From NCBI GenBank assembly GCA_033439255.1, contig CM065890.1:1550001-1614000 (forward strand): DNA of 64,000 nt, written 5' to 3'. Positions 38,318 through 49,000 of this stretch are shown here, piece by piece (the first letter of the stretch is position 1; the number at the start of each line of letters is the position of its first letter). Made by a program: the position numbers and the translations under genes. Origin of the DNA: Hericium rajendrae (lineage: Eukaryota > Basidiomycota > Agaricomycetes > Russulales > Hericiaceae). The notes below the pieces were generated by a model, which saw only the letters and a list, made by a program, of their open reading frames with translations, made no database searches and was not told the DNA's origin.

Positions 38318-39001
38318 CTAATCGCGTTGAAATATGCTTCGCAGCATCGCGAATAACCTCCCCACGCATCCCACCTCCACCTCCTCATCCTCCTCCCAAC
38401 TACTCACCTTCAACGTCATCGTGTCCGACGACGGGAGGGTCCCGTGGTATGACTCCTTGCCGTCTGACCCCAATAAGACCGCTACACTGACGAGGAAGGA
38501 CTGGTTAAATTTAGCCCAACCTTCGCCTGTTGCTGGCCCTAATGCGATGCGCATGCTTGTGACCCCCGTCTTGCACCAGATCAGAGGGCACCAAAGGCAG
38601 GTGATGTACTGCAGGACACCACCCCAGCCGACGGTGAGCCGGAAGCAGCAGTACCCCCATTCCCCACCCCGCTCATACTCAACCCGTCCATAATACCTTT
38701 CACCGTCATGCTCCCAGATCAAGCACAAACCATCGCAGTACGCCTCTGATGCTGGCCTGGTCACGATCCAATGTGTGGCCCCATCATGGTATACGTCTCG
38801 TGCCTCCAATGATCCTGCGGTAGAAAGGATGATGGTCCTTGCCTGTACCCCCTCCTCTAATGGCTGCTCCGGCATTGGCCCAGACACGCTTAAGTGCCAA
38901 CCCATCGACCGCTCGATGAAGCTGATGGGGTGAGAATCATTGATACCCGGCAGATCCGGTGCCGGCGAGATATCCAGTGAAAGTTCCTGCCTAGAAACCA
39001 T
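38318..39001 (-). CDS. Uncharacterised intronless ORF, 227 residues
   Basis: A single open frame starting MVSRQELSLDISPAPDLPGI. It is rich in Trp and Cys in the middle (GYCCFRLTVGWGGVLQY, then CLWCPLIWC) and ends with an acidic patch and LFAMLRSIFQRD. No signal peptide, zinc knuckle or known catalytic motif was seen. Length, balanced composition and the lack of in-frame stops suggest coding. The gene lies next to the mobile-element block and may itself be accessory. Function unknown. Confidence 0.5.
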   Translation of the reverse strand: MVSRQELSLDISPAPDLPGINDSHPISFIERSMGWHLSVSGPMPEQPLEEGVQARTIILSTAGSLEARDVYHDGATHWIVTRPASEAYCDGLCLIWEHDGERYYGRVEYERGGEWGYCCFRLTVGWGGVLQYITCLWCPLIWCKTGVTSMRIALGPATGEGWAKFNQSFLVSVAVLLGSDGKESYHGTLPSSDTMTLKVSSWEEDEEVEVGCVGRLFAMLRSIFQRD

Positions 39002-39299
39002 GGTAGGAAGACGGCGAAATTGTCTGACTATTAGACGCCCTACCCTGATGCCCCCCTTATAACGTCTTTCGCTTAACTATATATCTCCGCTGAATTCGCC
39101 TCTTTAACTTTATGACCGCCACCCCCACCTTCCCTTTTCCTGAAGTACGATACGACGATCTTGCCCAGACCTTAATCACCCACTGTCATTATGTTCTGTC
39201 CTACTCAACCCTAACCCTACCCTGACCTTCTCCGGCGGATACCGAACCCCCCGCGTCTTCCTCCCGGCGCTTCTCTAACCCCTGCTGCACTACTACCCT

Positions 39300-40097
39300 A
39301 TGCCTCCACCTCCTCCACGACTACACGCTCATATTGACAATGCCCACTCCCCACGTCATTATCATTCACACCATTCCTTGCCTTCCGAGGTTGTCTTGAT
39401 CATCTCCGACGCATTCGCGTCTTGGCCTACCGCCTATCAACGCCCAGAACGTATGTGCTGTGCCTCCTCCTCCTCCGCTGCGTCAGATGAGTTCGGTATC
39501 CCATGTGCATGTGCTCTCCTTACCCATAATGCCGTCCCAATTTTCCTTTTCCTAGTCAAATCTCCGCGGTCTCTCCTCAACCACCTGTCTCGACCGACGT
39601 TCCAGCCTCTTGCAGCTCTGATATTATTCCTACTGCCTTACGCCTCTAACGGTTCACCATATGCTACATCTCCTTCTATCGAACCTGCCACCCACGCTAG
39701 AACTGACCTCGTTGCTCTACCCCAACTGGACTCCCGTTTCCCATCTGTACTCCCAAAGAATATAAAAACCCGTCCATCCCTTCGTTACTCCCTATCTGCT
39801 CCCAAACACGCTCCTTACTTTCTTGATATCTACGCACTGTCTTTTATCTGCCCTATGTCTAAACGCACTCGCTCTGCTGCAAAGACTGCTGCCCCAGCCG
39901 CGACCTCTCCATCTCCATCCCCTCCGAACCGTAAAAAGAACAAAACCATGTCGCTGCAACAATTCCATGCGGAAACTGCTACGGTCTGCCGCATACTTCC
40001 AACCTTTTCCCTCCGCTCACACTTCCGCTTACCTAGCGCAAGGAAGTCACGCCTGAACCTACGACGACTGCTCATCGTCCTGCGGCAGCGGACTTCA
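39300..40097 (+). pseudogene. Hypothetical reading frame, interrupted at its 3' side by the 22-kb nested insertion
   Basis: An open frame starts at 39300; within it a more convincing start at 39855 gives MSKRTRSAAKTAAPAATSPS, a basic and disordered stretch. Near 40050 another frame carries EPTTTAHRPAAADFS, which stops three bases into the AT-rich insertion. Reading can resume on the right side at 61937 as SPLIFPFAAPEGDTWALETH in a compatible phase. I infer a single disrupted gene; the family is not recognised and the frame is already shifted within the left piece. Confidence 0.35.
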
Positions 40098-40100
40098 GCA

Positions 40101-40480
40101 TCTGAAAAATCTCAAATTTATATAGCCACCAGCCACATATATCTAAGCTATGAGAAGCTATATACATGACTTATACAGATACATAGGGCTATATTGGCTA
40201 TATAGACTATATAGCCCTATATGCCATCTATACAGCCCTATACAGCTAGTTAACACAGCTATAGAAGCTATGGACATGTCCTCACTTGCTATGGAGTCTA
40301 TATAACCTATAGTACCTATGTCATTCATAGATCTAGTCTATGTGCTATGACTTCAATATATTGTATGACAGCCATAAACTTTACAAAGTCTATTGAGTTC
40401 GAGTTGAGGCAAATTATATTATCTCAGAGTCTAATTAATTTACAAAGGAAAAGGTATTTCTAAGCTAAATGCATCGAGCT
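40101..40480. repeat. AT-rich tract of CTATAGCT-like words (left end of outer element)
   Basis: Strongly AT-rich, with repeated words such as GCTATATA, CTATATAGC and CCTATACAGC. Similar words recur at 61630-61920, partly in inverted orientation, framing the block. Confidence 0.6.
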
Positions 40481-40692
40481 CGGGCACCGTTAAGCACCAT
40501 CAAGCGCGGGTGCCTAGAGGTGCACTGGCGTCGGTGCGCAGGGCATATGGATGGAACGAGAGCCGCGCGGAGTGCTGGAGTGGTACTGGCAGCGGGAACC
40601 CGGCGTTGACGCAGCTGACGCGGCCCCGCACGCGTCGGCGGGGTGCATGGCTGCGTCCGTGTGCCCGCACTTACCGGAGTGCACTGACAGGG

Positions 40693-40696
40693 CCGT
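40693..40696. repeat. Left target-site duplication of the LTR retrotransposon (CCGT)
   Basis: CCGT directly precedes the first base of the 5' LTR and recurs directly after the 3' LTR at 59799-59802. A 4-bp duplication is within the 4-6 bp range expected for Ty3/gypsy integrases. Confidence 0.75.
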
Positions 40697-40932
40697 TGTC
40701 GCGCCCAAAACCCGTTTTGAGCATTGACATGATCGATTTAGCAAACTCAACAGCCCCAGAGATTGGCAAAGATCGAAAGACCGATCAGCAAGTACCAAGA
40801 AATTGATGAGAGCCTAGACTCAGGGCTTCGAATTGATTACCGTTAAGCGCGTAGCTAGACGCTCAAGATCTGGCAACGCTCGATCATTAAGCGAAAGCCA
40901 TATTAGAGTAGCATGCGAACACGAGACTTTGT

Positions 40933-41588
40933 TTGCTGGCAATGATGTTCAACTGCCTCAATCCTCGCCGCACATCCTCTGACTCATACCTATTTTCCCT
41001 GGTGCTCAATCAGACCTTCGACCAGTCACCAGCAGAAGTCCGAGTCACCCGCGAATTCACGCGCTCACCGAATCGGGGCAGCTCAGGCGATCAGCTGCCT
41101 CAGTATTTTCCACGCACGTCCATTGCTAGCAATGCATCGATCTCTGCAGTGTGTTGCAGGTCAGGCAGCGCAGCCCCTCCAGATTATGATTCCCTATCTC
41201 TACGCCCCACATCCCCCATCGAGATTGTAAATGACGACGATGACGACGACATTCAGTATCCTTCCCTATACCGTCGTCTCTCAGTACGGGCACACCAATC
41301 CTCCCTCCTGCATCCATGGTTCGTCACTAAGCGCCCCACGCCCTTCATTCGTCAAGGCCAGCTTGTCGAGCTTGCGCTCGAACATGGCGAGACCACTATC
41401 ATTACTCGTGCCCGCATCGCCTCCATCCTCTACATTGGCGCAACATGGACCCACTTCTGCGCTGAGCGCGAAGATGCAGTAGGCAGTGAGGTCACCGAAC
41501 TCAAGCTGATCGTACCTCGTATATGGAGCCAACTCCCTCGCACTCTCCCCATTCGCGACTTCTTCCGCCGTCGACCTCGGGTTGACAC
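40933..41588 (+). pseudogene. LTR-encoded ORF, 5' copy, split by the hAT-like element
   Basis: Same frame as the intact ORF in the 3' LTR, starting MLAMMFNCLNPRRTSSD. The hAT insertion falls after the codons for RRRPRVDT, and the remainder resumes beyond 44279. Two of the four LTR differences change residues here relative to the 3' copy (Thr for Met, Arg for Gln). Confidence 0.7.
41581..41588. repeat. Left 8-bp target-site duplication (GTTGACAC)
   Basis: GTTGACAC lies on both sides of the inserted element (41581-41588 and 44271-44278) and only once in the uninterrupted 3' LTR. Eight bases is the duplication length of hAT transposases. Confidence 0.93.
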
Positions 41589-41683
41589 TAGGGAGGGACA
41601 CGATTCAGAGTCACCTGTGGGTCAACACAGGTAAACCCGTGAAATTGACCCGCAGGTATTGGACCCGCAGATCCGGATCACTC

Positions 41684-41718
41684 GGTGGCTGAAACCCGTC
41701 CAGATCCAGGTCAAGACT
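41684..41718 (+). repeat. Subterminal repeat of hAT-like element, left copy
   Basis: Begins GGTGGCTGAAACCCGT and continues GATCCAGGTCAAG; matched in the same orientation at 44169-44203. Subterminal repeats are typical transposase-binding regions in hAT elements (inferred role). Confidence 0.7.
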
Positions 41719-42485
41719 TTGTTCAAATCCATTGACCCGCGGGTGACCTGCGGGTGACTTGTACTTAAGATTCAATGTTAATTCAACACTCAAACTTTCT
41801 GTGGCAAATAGATATGCATATTGCTACATTACAATCAACATGATTATTACTAAATAACTACTGGGGAGGGTGTTGCAGATATTCACGACATGCAAGCTGC
41901 ATCGAGGCTGCACACAGGCAGATGGTGATGTGACGGGTCGCGAGAGAGCTGGCGCATGTGCGGGAAGGGAGGCAAGAGAGCATGGTGGTCTGCATGCAAG
42001 CGGGAAACCACCGCGGCCTTGAGGTTCCCACCGAGCATGCTGCATGGCAGTGCCAGGGGTGTTGTTTATCATATATTGCATGAACGTGTGCTTACTCGTG
42101 TCACGTCCACCGGCGCAAGGCATACTCGCTCGCACCACGAGAGCTTTGTCGAGGCGGTAGACTGGCATGGCAGAGAAGACAGACGTCGCACTCGATACCG
42201 ACTAGCGCGAGCTCGGGCATGAGCGGGGGCAGCGATAGCAAAGAAGCACGTTGCGTGGACAGCGCGGTGTAGATTAGTTGAGGCAGGACCGGAGATGGGG
42301 AGATGGAGAAGCAGCTGGAGCCACAGAATGGCTCGCTCGGGGTGCAGCTGGCGGCGTCGCGAGGTGTGTCTTGGAGGACTACTGCAACTCCGGAAGGGTC
42401 GCAAGGGCGTGGACAACGAACGGATGCGTGATGTAGGCAATTACGATTGTGTGTGCGTTGATGAAAATGAGAAGAACAAAGAAAG

Positions 42486-42519
42486 CGAGAGTCTCGCTCG
42501 ATAACGAACGAGACTCTCG
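42486..42519 (-). repeat. Hairpin cassette H1
   Basis: 15-nt arms CGAGAGTCTCGCTCG and CGAACGAGACTCTCG around ATAA, with one mismatch that is a U-G wobble on the minus strand. On that strand it is preceded by an intron-like segment starting GTGAGT with GACTAAT before the hairpin. Confidence 0.6.
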
Positions 42520-42653
42520 AGATTAGTCTGATTCAATGTAATTTAAGGACTCCTGAACTCACCTTAGAATTCCCCGTGCTCTACGAGACCCTGCCAGTAC
42601 TTGGTGATGTGGGTGCGATGGCGCAGCGTTGACTGCACAAGGACGACGAAAAA

Positions 42654-42687
42654 CGAGAGCCCCGCTCATTATCGAGCGAGACTCCCG
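42654..42687 (-). repeat. Hairpin cassette H2
   Basis: 14-nt arms around a 6-nt loop (CGAGAGCCCCGCTC and GAGCGAGACTCCCG). Three arm mismatches are all U-G wobbles on the minus strand. The minus-strand flank again has GTGAGT followed by a TACTGAT branch-like site. Confidence 0.55.
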
Positions 42688-42790
42688 TGATCAGTACAGT
42701 ACAACATGAGTCAAGATTTTTTGACTCACCTAAAGTCTACAGAATCTTCAGGGGACTCAAGCATGCAGCCCCCTGCACCATGTCTTGTTA

Positions 42791-42808
42791 TCGTTGCTAT
42801 AGCAACGA
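42791..42808. repeat. Perfect palindrome TCGTTGC-TATA-GCAACGA
   Basis: Seven-nt perfect arms around TATA inside the hAT-like element, followed by GGCTCGACGAGG. A similar word, AGCAACGAGGCTCG, recurs in the gag-pol spacer at about 53208. Confidence 0.55.
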
Positions 42809-43554
42809 GGCTCGACGAGGGAAGAGGGAACGAGCACTCGTTCAAGTCCTTCAGCGCTTCAAGCTTCAGCGCTTCAGCCACCACGGTCCACACGGGGTCT
42901 CCGATCTTCGAGACTCAACAAATCGAGTCGAATCACGCTAAATCCAGAAAAAAAACGCGACATATATATATCATAAAGGAAAGCACGATGAACAAGCTAC
43001 GTAGATTTTATTGTACGGTACGTTTGCGGACAGGAAAGTTCAGTTAGTGAAGTCTAAAGCTTACCCAGCCCTCTTACGACGTGCGGCACTACCCGGCTCT
43101 AGTTCAAGGCCGCACGACTTGTTGCAGCTTGTTGCTGGCCCCTCCGTCTTTCGTCTTGCGCATATCATCGCTCGTCTCGTTCACAGGCCTGCGTACAGGT
43201 GGCGACGTTGTGCTGGCCTCAACACCCGCATATGGCCCCGTGCGTCGCACGCAGGCCAGCCGCTTTGCGTGCGTACATGCTGTCTCGCACGCAGGTTGGC
43301 GGCTGACGTCTCTCACCCCGCCGCTCACGTCTGTGCCCATACCCGTGCGTGCCGGCCGCGTCGTCCGCCCCTCCCTGTCTCTCCTTCACACATGGCCTTG
43401 CGTAGCCCATTCCCTTCCCGCCCTCATGCAAGCATTCAGCATCTGGTGCATGGCCCCTCTGCATTTGCACGCATTCCGGTGATTAGGAGGTTTATCATGT
43501 CGAGGGATCCCAGGCAAGTAATAAACTACACATTCCACTTCTCGTACTAATCAA

Positions 43555-43589
43555 CGAGAGTATTGCTCGGAACTCGAGCGATACTCTCG
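43555..43589 (+). repeat. Hairpin cassette H3 (opposite orientation)
   Basis: Arms CGAGAGTATTGCTCG and CGAGCGATACTCTCG around GAACT. The single mismatch is a U-G wobble on the plus strand, the strand on which an intron-like segment (GCAAGT, then TACTAAT) precedes it at 43514-43551. Confidence 0.6.
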
Positions 43590-44168
43590 GCTTTTGTTCA
43601 TTGACTATGCCTTTGATGAACCTGCCACACCTCTCCTGTCGCCTCCATGTTGCTAGCATGCGTGTTCACCTTCTACGAGTGCGGCAAGATCGACCATGCA
43701 TGCACACAACACCGTACGCTCGAAGGCGCCGCTCATTAGTGTGCTGAATGCGTCGCCGCGTGCGTGTCGGCCCTTGTATTCTCTTTGGATTGCTCAGCCG
43801 GCGCGCGCTCTGCATGCAGTTTAGTCCCCAAGCGCGACAATAGCAACGCCTGCGTGTGCCCTTGGCTCTCCTCATGTGGACTTCCATCCACCAGCATCCT
43901 CAATGGCTGCGTGCCGCCTACAGCATGCCGATGTGTGGTTGCAGCGTCATGCGGCACATCGCTACTCGCGCACGGGCCCATATGCTGTTGACTGAGTCCT
44001 TGGTACTGTGCTAGGCCTCTAGATGTAGTCTTAGGTACAATGTGGTAGATAAATAGCACATAGATTGAGCCACAATGACATTGATTTCCTATTAGTTAAT
44101 TAAGGGATATATGACCTGCGGGTGATCTGCTGCTGCGCGAGTACCTGACCTGCGAGTCCAGATCACCT

Positions 44169-44203
44169 GGTGGCTGAAACCCGTGTGGATCCAGGTCAAG
44201 CCT
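44169..44203 (+). repeat. Subterminal repeat of hAT-like element, right copy
   Basis: Direct-orientation partner of 41684-41718, beginning GGTGGCTGAAACCCGT. Confidence 0.7.
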
Positions 44204-44270
44204 TGTGTGATGCTAATTACCCGCAGGTTCGGATCCGGATCACCCGCGAGTGCACTCGTGTCGGTCCCTA

Positions 44271-44278
44271 GTTGACAC
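44271..44278. repeat. Right 8-bp target-site duplication (GTTGACAC)
   Basis: Partner of 41581-41588; directly follows the CCCTA end of the hAT-like element. Confidence 0.93.
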
Positions 44279-45251
44279 ACATGAGCCCTTCGACCCAGCC
44301 GGTAACAGGCAGGTTGCCGCTCACTCGTTCATCGTTCCCGTCCACCTGGAGGATGAGGAGGAGAGGGTGGTTGAGGCATACAAGCGGAGGACGTGCAAAG
44401 TGGCAATTTTGACAGGACGTAGCAGGTATGTCCTGTGATCTTAGTCGTTGGATGCGGACTCTTTCATCTAGTCAAGCCCACATTCATTCATACTCTCGTA
44501 CTATGCTCTTGCTGTTTCTTTATGCTATCAATCTTTGCTATTGCTCCATGATTATCTGCCAACTATTCCATCTCATTTATCTTCGCGCGCACTCCACCCG
44601 TCGCTTCTGCGTTATTTGCCACCATTTTTCCCCGCATATCGCCGTAAACTTCATCATTGTTCACCTCGTTACGGTAGATTATTGCATCTCGCGTGGCTTG
44701 TACAGCTACGAGCTTTGGGCCACTTACTACTTGGAAGGCTACAAAAGATGCGCATACATTATGATTCCCGCAGAGCTCAGGATAGACTATTTGATGATTG
44801 GAAAAATGCACTCATTCCTGAAAAATATTCAGCCCAGCTCTGAAAGACTCCGGAAATTCAGAGAATGATCCGGAAACTTCTATCCACTTAGTAAGGCATT
44901 TGCCAAGGCATTAATAAGCCTGCAATGACTCAACACCTGCTCTCTGTCATCCCAATTACTCAGTCCAGCCAAATATAAGCGCACAGCCTCATGGAGCTTA
45001 CCAATCATTACCAATCACATGCTCGGCTTACTCAGACACCCATTACCAAGCAGAATTTGGCTTATTAAGGCAGAAAGGTAGTATTACTAAGGAAGGAAAC
45101 AGATTACAGAGCATGTTCTGCCTTACGAAGCAGCTTATTAATCGTAGAAAAATGTAGTCCGGAAATTAAGTAGCTACAAATTTAGTAGTTAGTTCCCACA
45201 GTAGCATAGACCATGTACATATTTGGAATCTCTTTCCCACGGTCTCAGGGG

Positions 45252-45259
45252 TATATAAA
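45252..45259 (+). promoter_or_regulatory. TATA box of the 5' LTR
   Basis: TATATAAA in the last third of the LTR, so transcription likely starts near 45285 and U3 is about 1.9 kb excluding the hAT. The same box is at 59083-59090 in the 3' LTR. Two GTGGGAATAT words lie shortly downstream. Confidence 0.65.
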
Positions 45260-45969
45260 GGCCCTGAAATCGACCGGAACAGGAGGCCACATTAACCACC
45301 CCAATCCACCCCAGTTCTCAGCTTCTATTATTCCAGTCCATTCCCTACCGTGGGAATATTTTCGCTTTCAGTCCCCTAGCGTGGGAATATCCTTGTTTGA
45401 TTACCTAAGCCAGTTCTTGGAGCAACGGCTCAGACTGCAGTAACTCAGTGTTTCGTCTCACAGCCCCAATCATCCTCATCAGCCTATCTCGTTAGTCAGT
45501 AACAGGTAAAATCCCACAGGGGATAAGTTTATCTTTGTTCATCCATTGTTGCATCTAGTCTAGTCTTGCCAGACAGCTAGAAGCCCACTAAAAGTTTAGT
45601 CAAAATTCTTAGATCATATCAATTCTCAGTTCTAGCCAGCCTCGAGTCTTGACAACAGTTACCCAACATCCAGATCATCAAGTCAGCCAAGGTTGAAGCC
45701 ACTATAGGCATTCCCCTAAAATTCGGAGTATATTTCTGTTTGTTTGTATTTGTTTGCTCAAGTCTTGCACAGCTTAGAATAAACATAACCACCTCCTAAA
45801 CTCAGTCAAACAGTCCACCGTCAGCAAGAAAAGGGTATAGTATCCTACATTTTACCTCTCCCGAACAACTAGGTACATCTGGGAAAGTAGGAAAACCTGA
45901 TCGTATCTAGGATAGTGTGTTACTGAGGTATACCAACATTACTTCGGAACCCATCATCGTCACGACATC

Positions 45970-45986
45970 TGGAGCCCACCGCGAGG
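45970..45986 (+). other. Putative primer-binding site
   Basis: TGGAGCCCACCGCGAGG begins two bases after the 5' LTR. TGG is the complement of a tRNA CCA end, and this is the expected position for minus-strand priming. The matching tRNA was not identified. Confidence 0.6.
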
Positions 45987-46026
45987 GAGAGTCAATTTAA
46001 GATTGTAGGACTACCTTGTCTCCCTT

Positions 46027-49000
46027 TTGCTTCAGGTTGGACTCAACCCATTGAGTCTCCAAATCAAGTTTATGACAGGAGAACTATTCCCTTCAGGATC
46101 CATCGCATCAGATCCACCAGAGTCTTCTCAAGGAGTGGAAGTAGGATCTGCTTCTCCAATCACCTCAAGTCACCATTCCCCATCCCCTCAGTTAAATCCT
46201 GTTCACATTCCTAATCCCAATCCCATTTCCCAATCCCATATTCCTACACATCAGCGACATACTACCTCAGCTACACTGCACAGCATGGCTCCCTCAGTTT
46301 TAACCATGCCAATCCCCAACACCAAGCATGCTCCTCTCAAGTTTAAAGGGCAGTATGATATGGTGGAATATTTCATTAAAACCTATGAAGCTCTGTGCCG
46401 CCAGAATAATGTGGTCACAGATGCTGAAAAATGCGAACTCATAACCCAGTACTGTTCAAGAAAGGTCGCCAATCTAATCGAGGCTTTGCCCAGTTATCTC
46501 AGGCCTGACTTCCAACAACTCAAGACTGATCTGCTTACATACTTTGATGCGGATCGCCGAATCAAGAGATATGGTCGCAAGGACCTCCGAAAATATGTTC
46601 ATGATACCAAGTACAAGAGAATGGGTGATCTTCGTGCTTGGCGCAAATACACCAGAGGCTTCGTCAGAATTGCAGGATGGCTCAAAGCAGCTGGAAAGCT
46701 CAGCGACTATGATGAAGCTGGCTATTTCTGGTTAGGCATAGGCCCAGGACTCAGAGACAAAATTGAAGATAGGCTTATTGCTAGCTACCCCAATCATGAC
46801 CAAGCTGATCCTTTCCCCATTGATGAAGTCCAGAAAGTAGTTGAGAAAATTCTGCAACGTAACAAATTCGACATTGACATGGCAGAATCAGACTCAGACC
46901 TAGGAACTGACTGGTCTGGAGATTCAGACAGCTCAGACTCTGACTCTGAATCCTCAGATGATGAGAGGATCAGAAGGAAGAAGAAGCATTCCAAGAAATC
47001 TGGCTCCAGATCTGCAGAGAAGGAGAGGAGAGTCAAATTTGCTAAGGATGAAGAACCAGAAATAAGCAAGTTCAAGAAGTCTTCAAGCCCGAGATCAAGT
47101 TCACCTGCTCGAAAGAAAATTACCAATGAACAAGATAAAGTTGAAGACCTTATTCGCGAACTCAATACTATGCGCGCGGACGATCCGGGATACGGATTAG
47201 TTTATTACAAGGCTTGTAAACTAGATGGGGCCGTTAGAGAAGTGGTTAGCCCACCCGTTCTACGCTCAAATCAAACCGTTATGACTACGCGTGAAGTTCT
47301 TCAGCGTGATCCACCTCCGCATGTCTCGAGTGTCCCGCGCAGCATACCTCCAATAAATCGTACTAGTACAATGTCAGCCTCGCGACCACCTCCAATTCCA
47401 ACAATACGAGAACCTGCTTACCGACGCGAAGACATGACTTGCTTTGGCTGCGGCCTGAAGGGCCATGGGATGGGACTCTGCCCCGACTTACGGAGACTAG
47501 TCGATTCTGGTGAGCTCCGGCGTGACCCACAAGGACGTTACACGTACCCAAATGGTCAGCGTATTGCTCGATTTCCTGATGAGACTCTCCTTGTAGCAAT
47601 TCAGCGCGACAGGACCGCTGCCCAACGCGCTGCGGCTATGTCAAATTTTGTGACTGTGGTAGGCCTAGATGCAGAATCAGAATCCGAAAGTGATGACCAT
47701 GATAACTCACGGTATTATTTCCCCAACGAATATGCCGAGACGGACTCGGAGTACGACGTATATCCCGCGGCAAAGAATGTCGAAGAACCTAAGAGACAAA
47801 CACGTCAGTCTGCAGGAACACGAGCCAAAAAAGAAATATTCGATGGTGTCCACGTACCCTCTAGCCCAAAACAGCGCGCACGAGTCCGCGCATCGGGAAC
47901 CGATCCCCGAGGCTCACAAGTCATACCTACGGCGGATGAAGCAATGGCGGTCGATCCTCCAATGGGATCACGACCGATGAACGCACCAAGGATTCCTGGA
48001 GAACGACTTGGTCATCCCGCCAAGAAGCTCGGACGAAGCTCATGGAACGAGACGGTCGAAACTCGCCACGTACCTCGAAATGCCGATGACCCACCCTCCA
48101 TGCGCCCGATCGACACAAGAAAGCCAGCATATGATTCATCTCGGGATGAATACATTCGCGATGATGTTGAAATGGAGGTAGACAAGGAGAACTCGACAAA
48201 GAACAAGTCAGTAAAGCGATCGGATACGTCACCTTCAAAGAACGACGTACCGGTGCCCGAGATCAAACGGCAAGTCCGCCGTTCGGCCATATCCTCCATC
48301 GTGGAACCCTCCAAGGTCCTCGCACGAGTCTTAGAGTCTCCTATCCAGCTGAAAGTCGGTGAGGTCATCGGGATTTCAAAGGAAATATCTCAGATACTTA
48401 CCGATAGCCTGAAGTTCAAATCTCCTGAGTCTAATCCCATCGCAGCCATGACCGCGGTAGCCATGGTCGGCGGAGGAGAAGGAGACGGGCATGAGAGCCC
48501 GTGGCTCGAGAACTTTCCGAAGGTCGGAAGACCACTGCAAAGGGAGTCCCGGTCAAGCGCGCCGACACGCGTAACGTTTAAACAAGCAAGACATAGCTCA
48601 CCTGGTAGGCACGACTTGCAGGGCGACTTAATACGAATCCGCGTGCGATGTGGAGACAAACCTATTACAGCTATTGTAGACACCGGCTCACAATTAAATG
48701 TAGTGAACCGGCAGGTATGGCGGGAATCCATAGACATCCCGTGCGACATGGCAAAGACTGTGCAGATGAAAGACGCGAACGGTCAGAGTAAGGAGTTACG
48801 CGGACTAGTCCAGAACGTACCTTTGTCAATTGGGAGCCTCAACACAGAAGCCGACCTCTTCTGCGGGGACCATGTTCCATTCCCCATGCTCCTCGGACGA
48901 CCCTGGCAAAGGCAGAACTTTGTTACGATAGACGAGCGGTCGGAAGGAACTTACCTCGTATTCAAAGACCCCTGGGATGTCTCTAAGTCACGTTTCGAGG

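Larger units (their letters stand above)
41589..44270. mobile_element. Non-autonomous hAT-like DNA transposon, 2,682 bp
   Basis: Ends TAGGGAGGGACACGA on the left and, inverted, TAGGGACCGACACGA on the right, giving 15-bp terminal inverted repeats with two mismatches, flanked by the 8-bp duplication. Both features are classical for the hAT superfamily. Subterminal regions are dense in ACCCGCAGGT-type words and share a direct repeat. No transposase frame is present; open frames inside are short and unlike the hAT RNase H-like fold. It must be mobilised in trans. It carries three hairpin cassettes. Confidence 0.9.
40697..45967 (+). repeat. 5' LTR (2,581 bp plus a 2,690-bp insertion)
   Basis: Starts TGTCGCGCCC and ends ATCGTCACGACA. 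It aligns end to end with the 3' LTR once the hAT-like element and one copy of its 8-bp duplication are removed, the remaining length being exactly 2,581 bp. By eye the copies differ at 41060, 41075, 44327 and 45650. Confidence 0.95.

Noticed and set aside
39210-39225. CCCTAA-like words resembling a telomere repeat
   Set aside because: Only two imperfect copies in a CT-rich tract; no array.
42486-43589. CRISPR-like array suggested by repeated palindromes
   Set aside because: Spacing is irregular, orientation differs, the repeats are not identical and the genome is eukaryotic.
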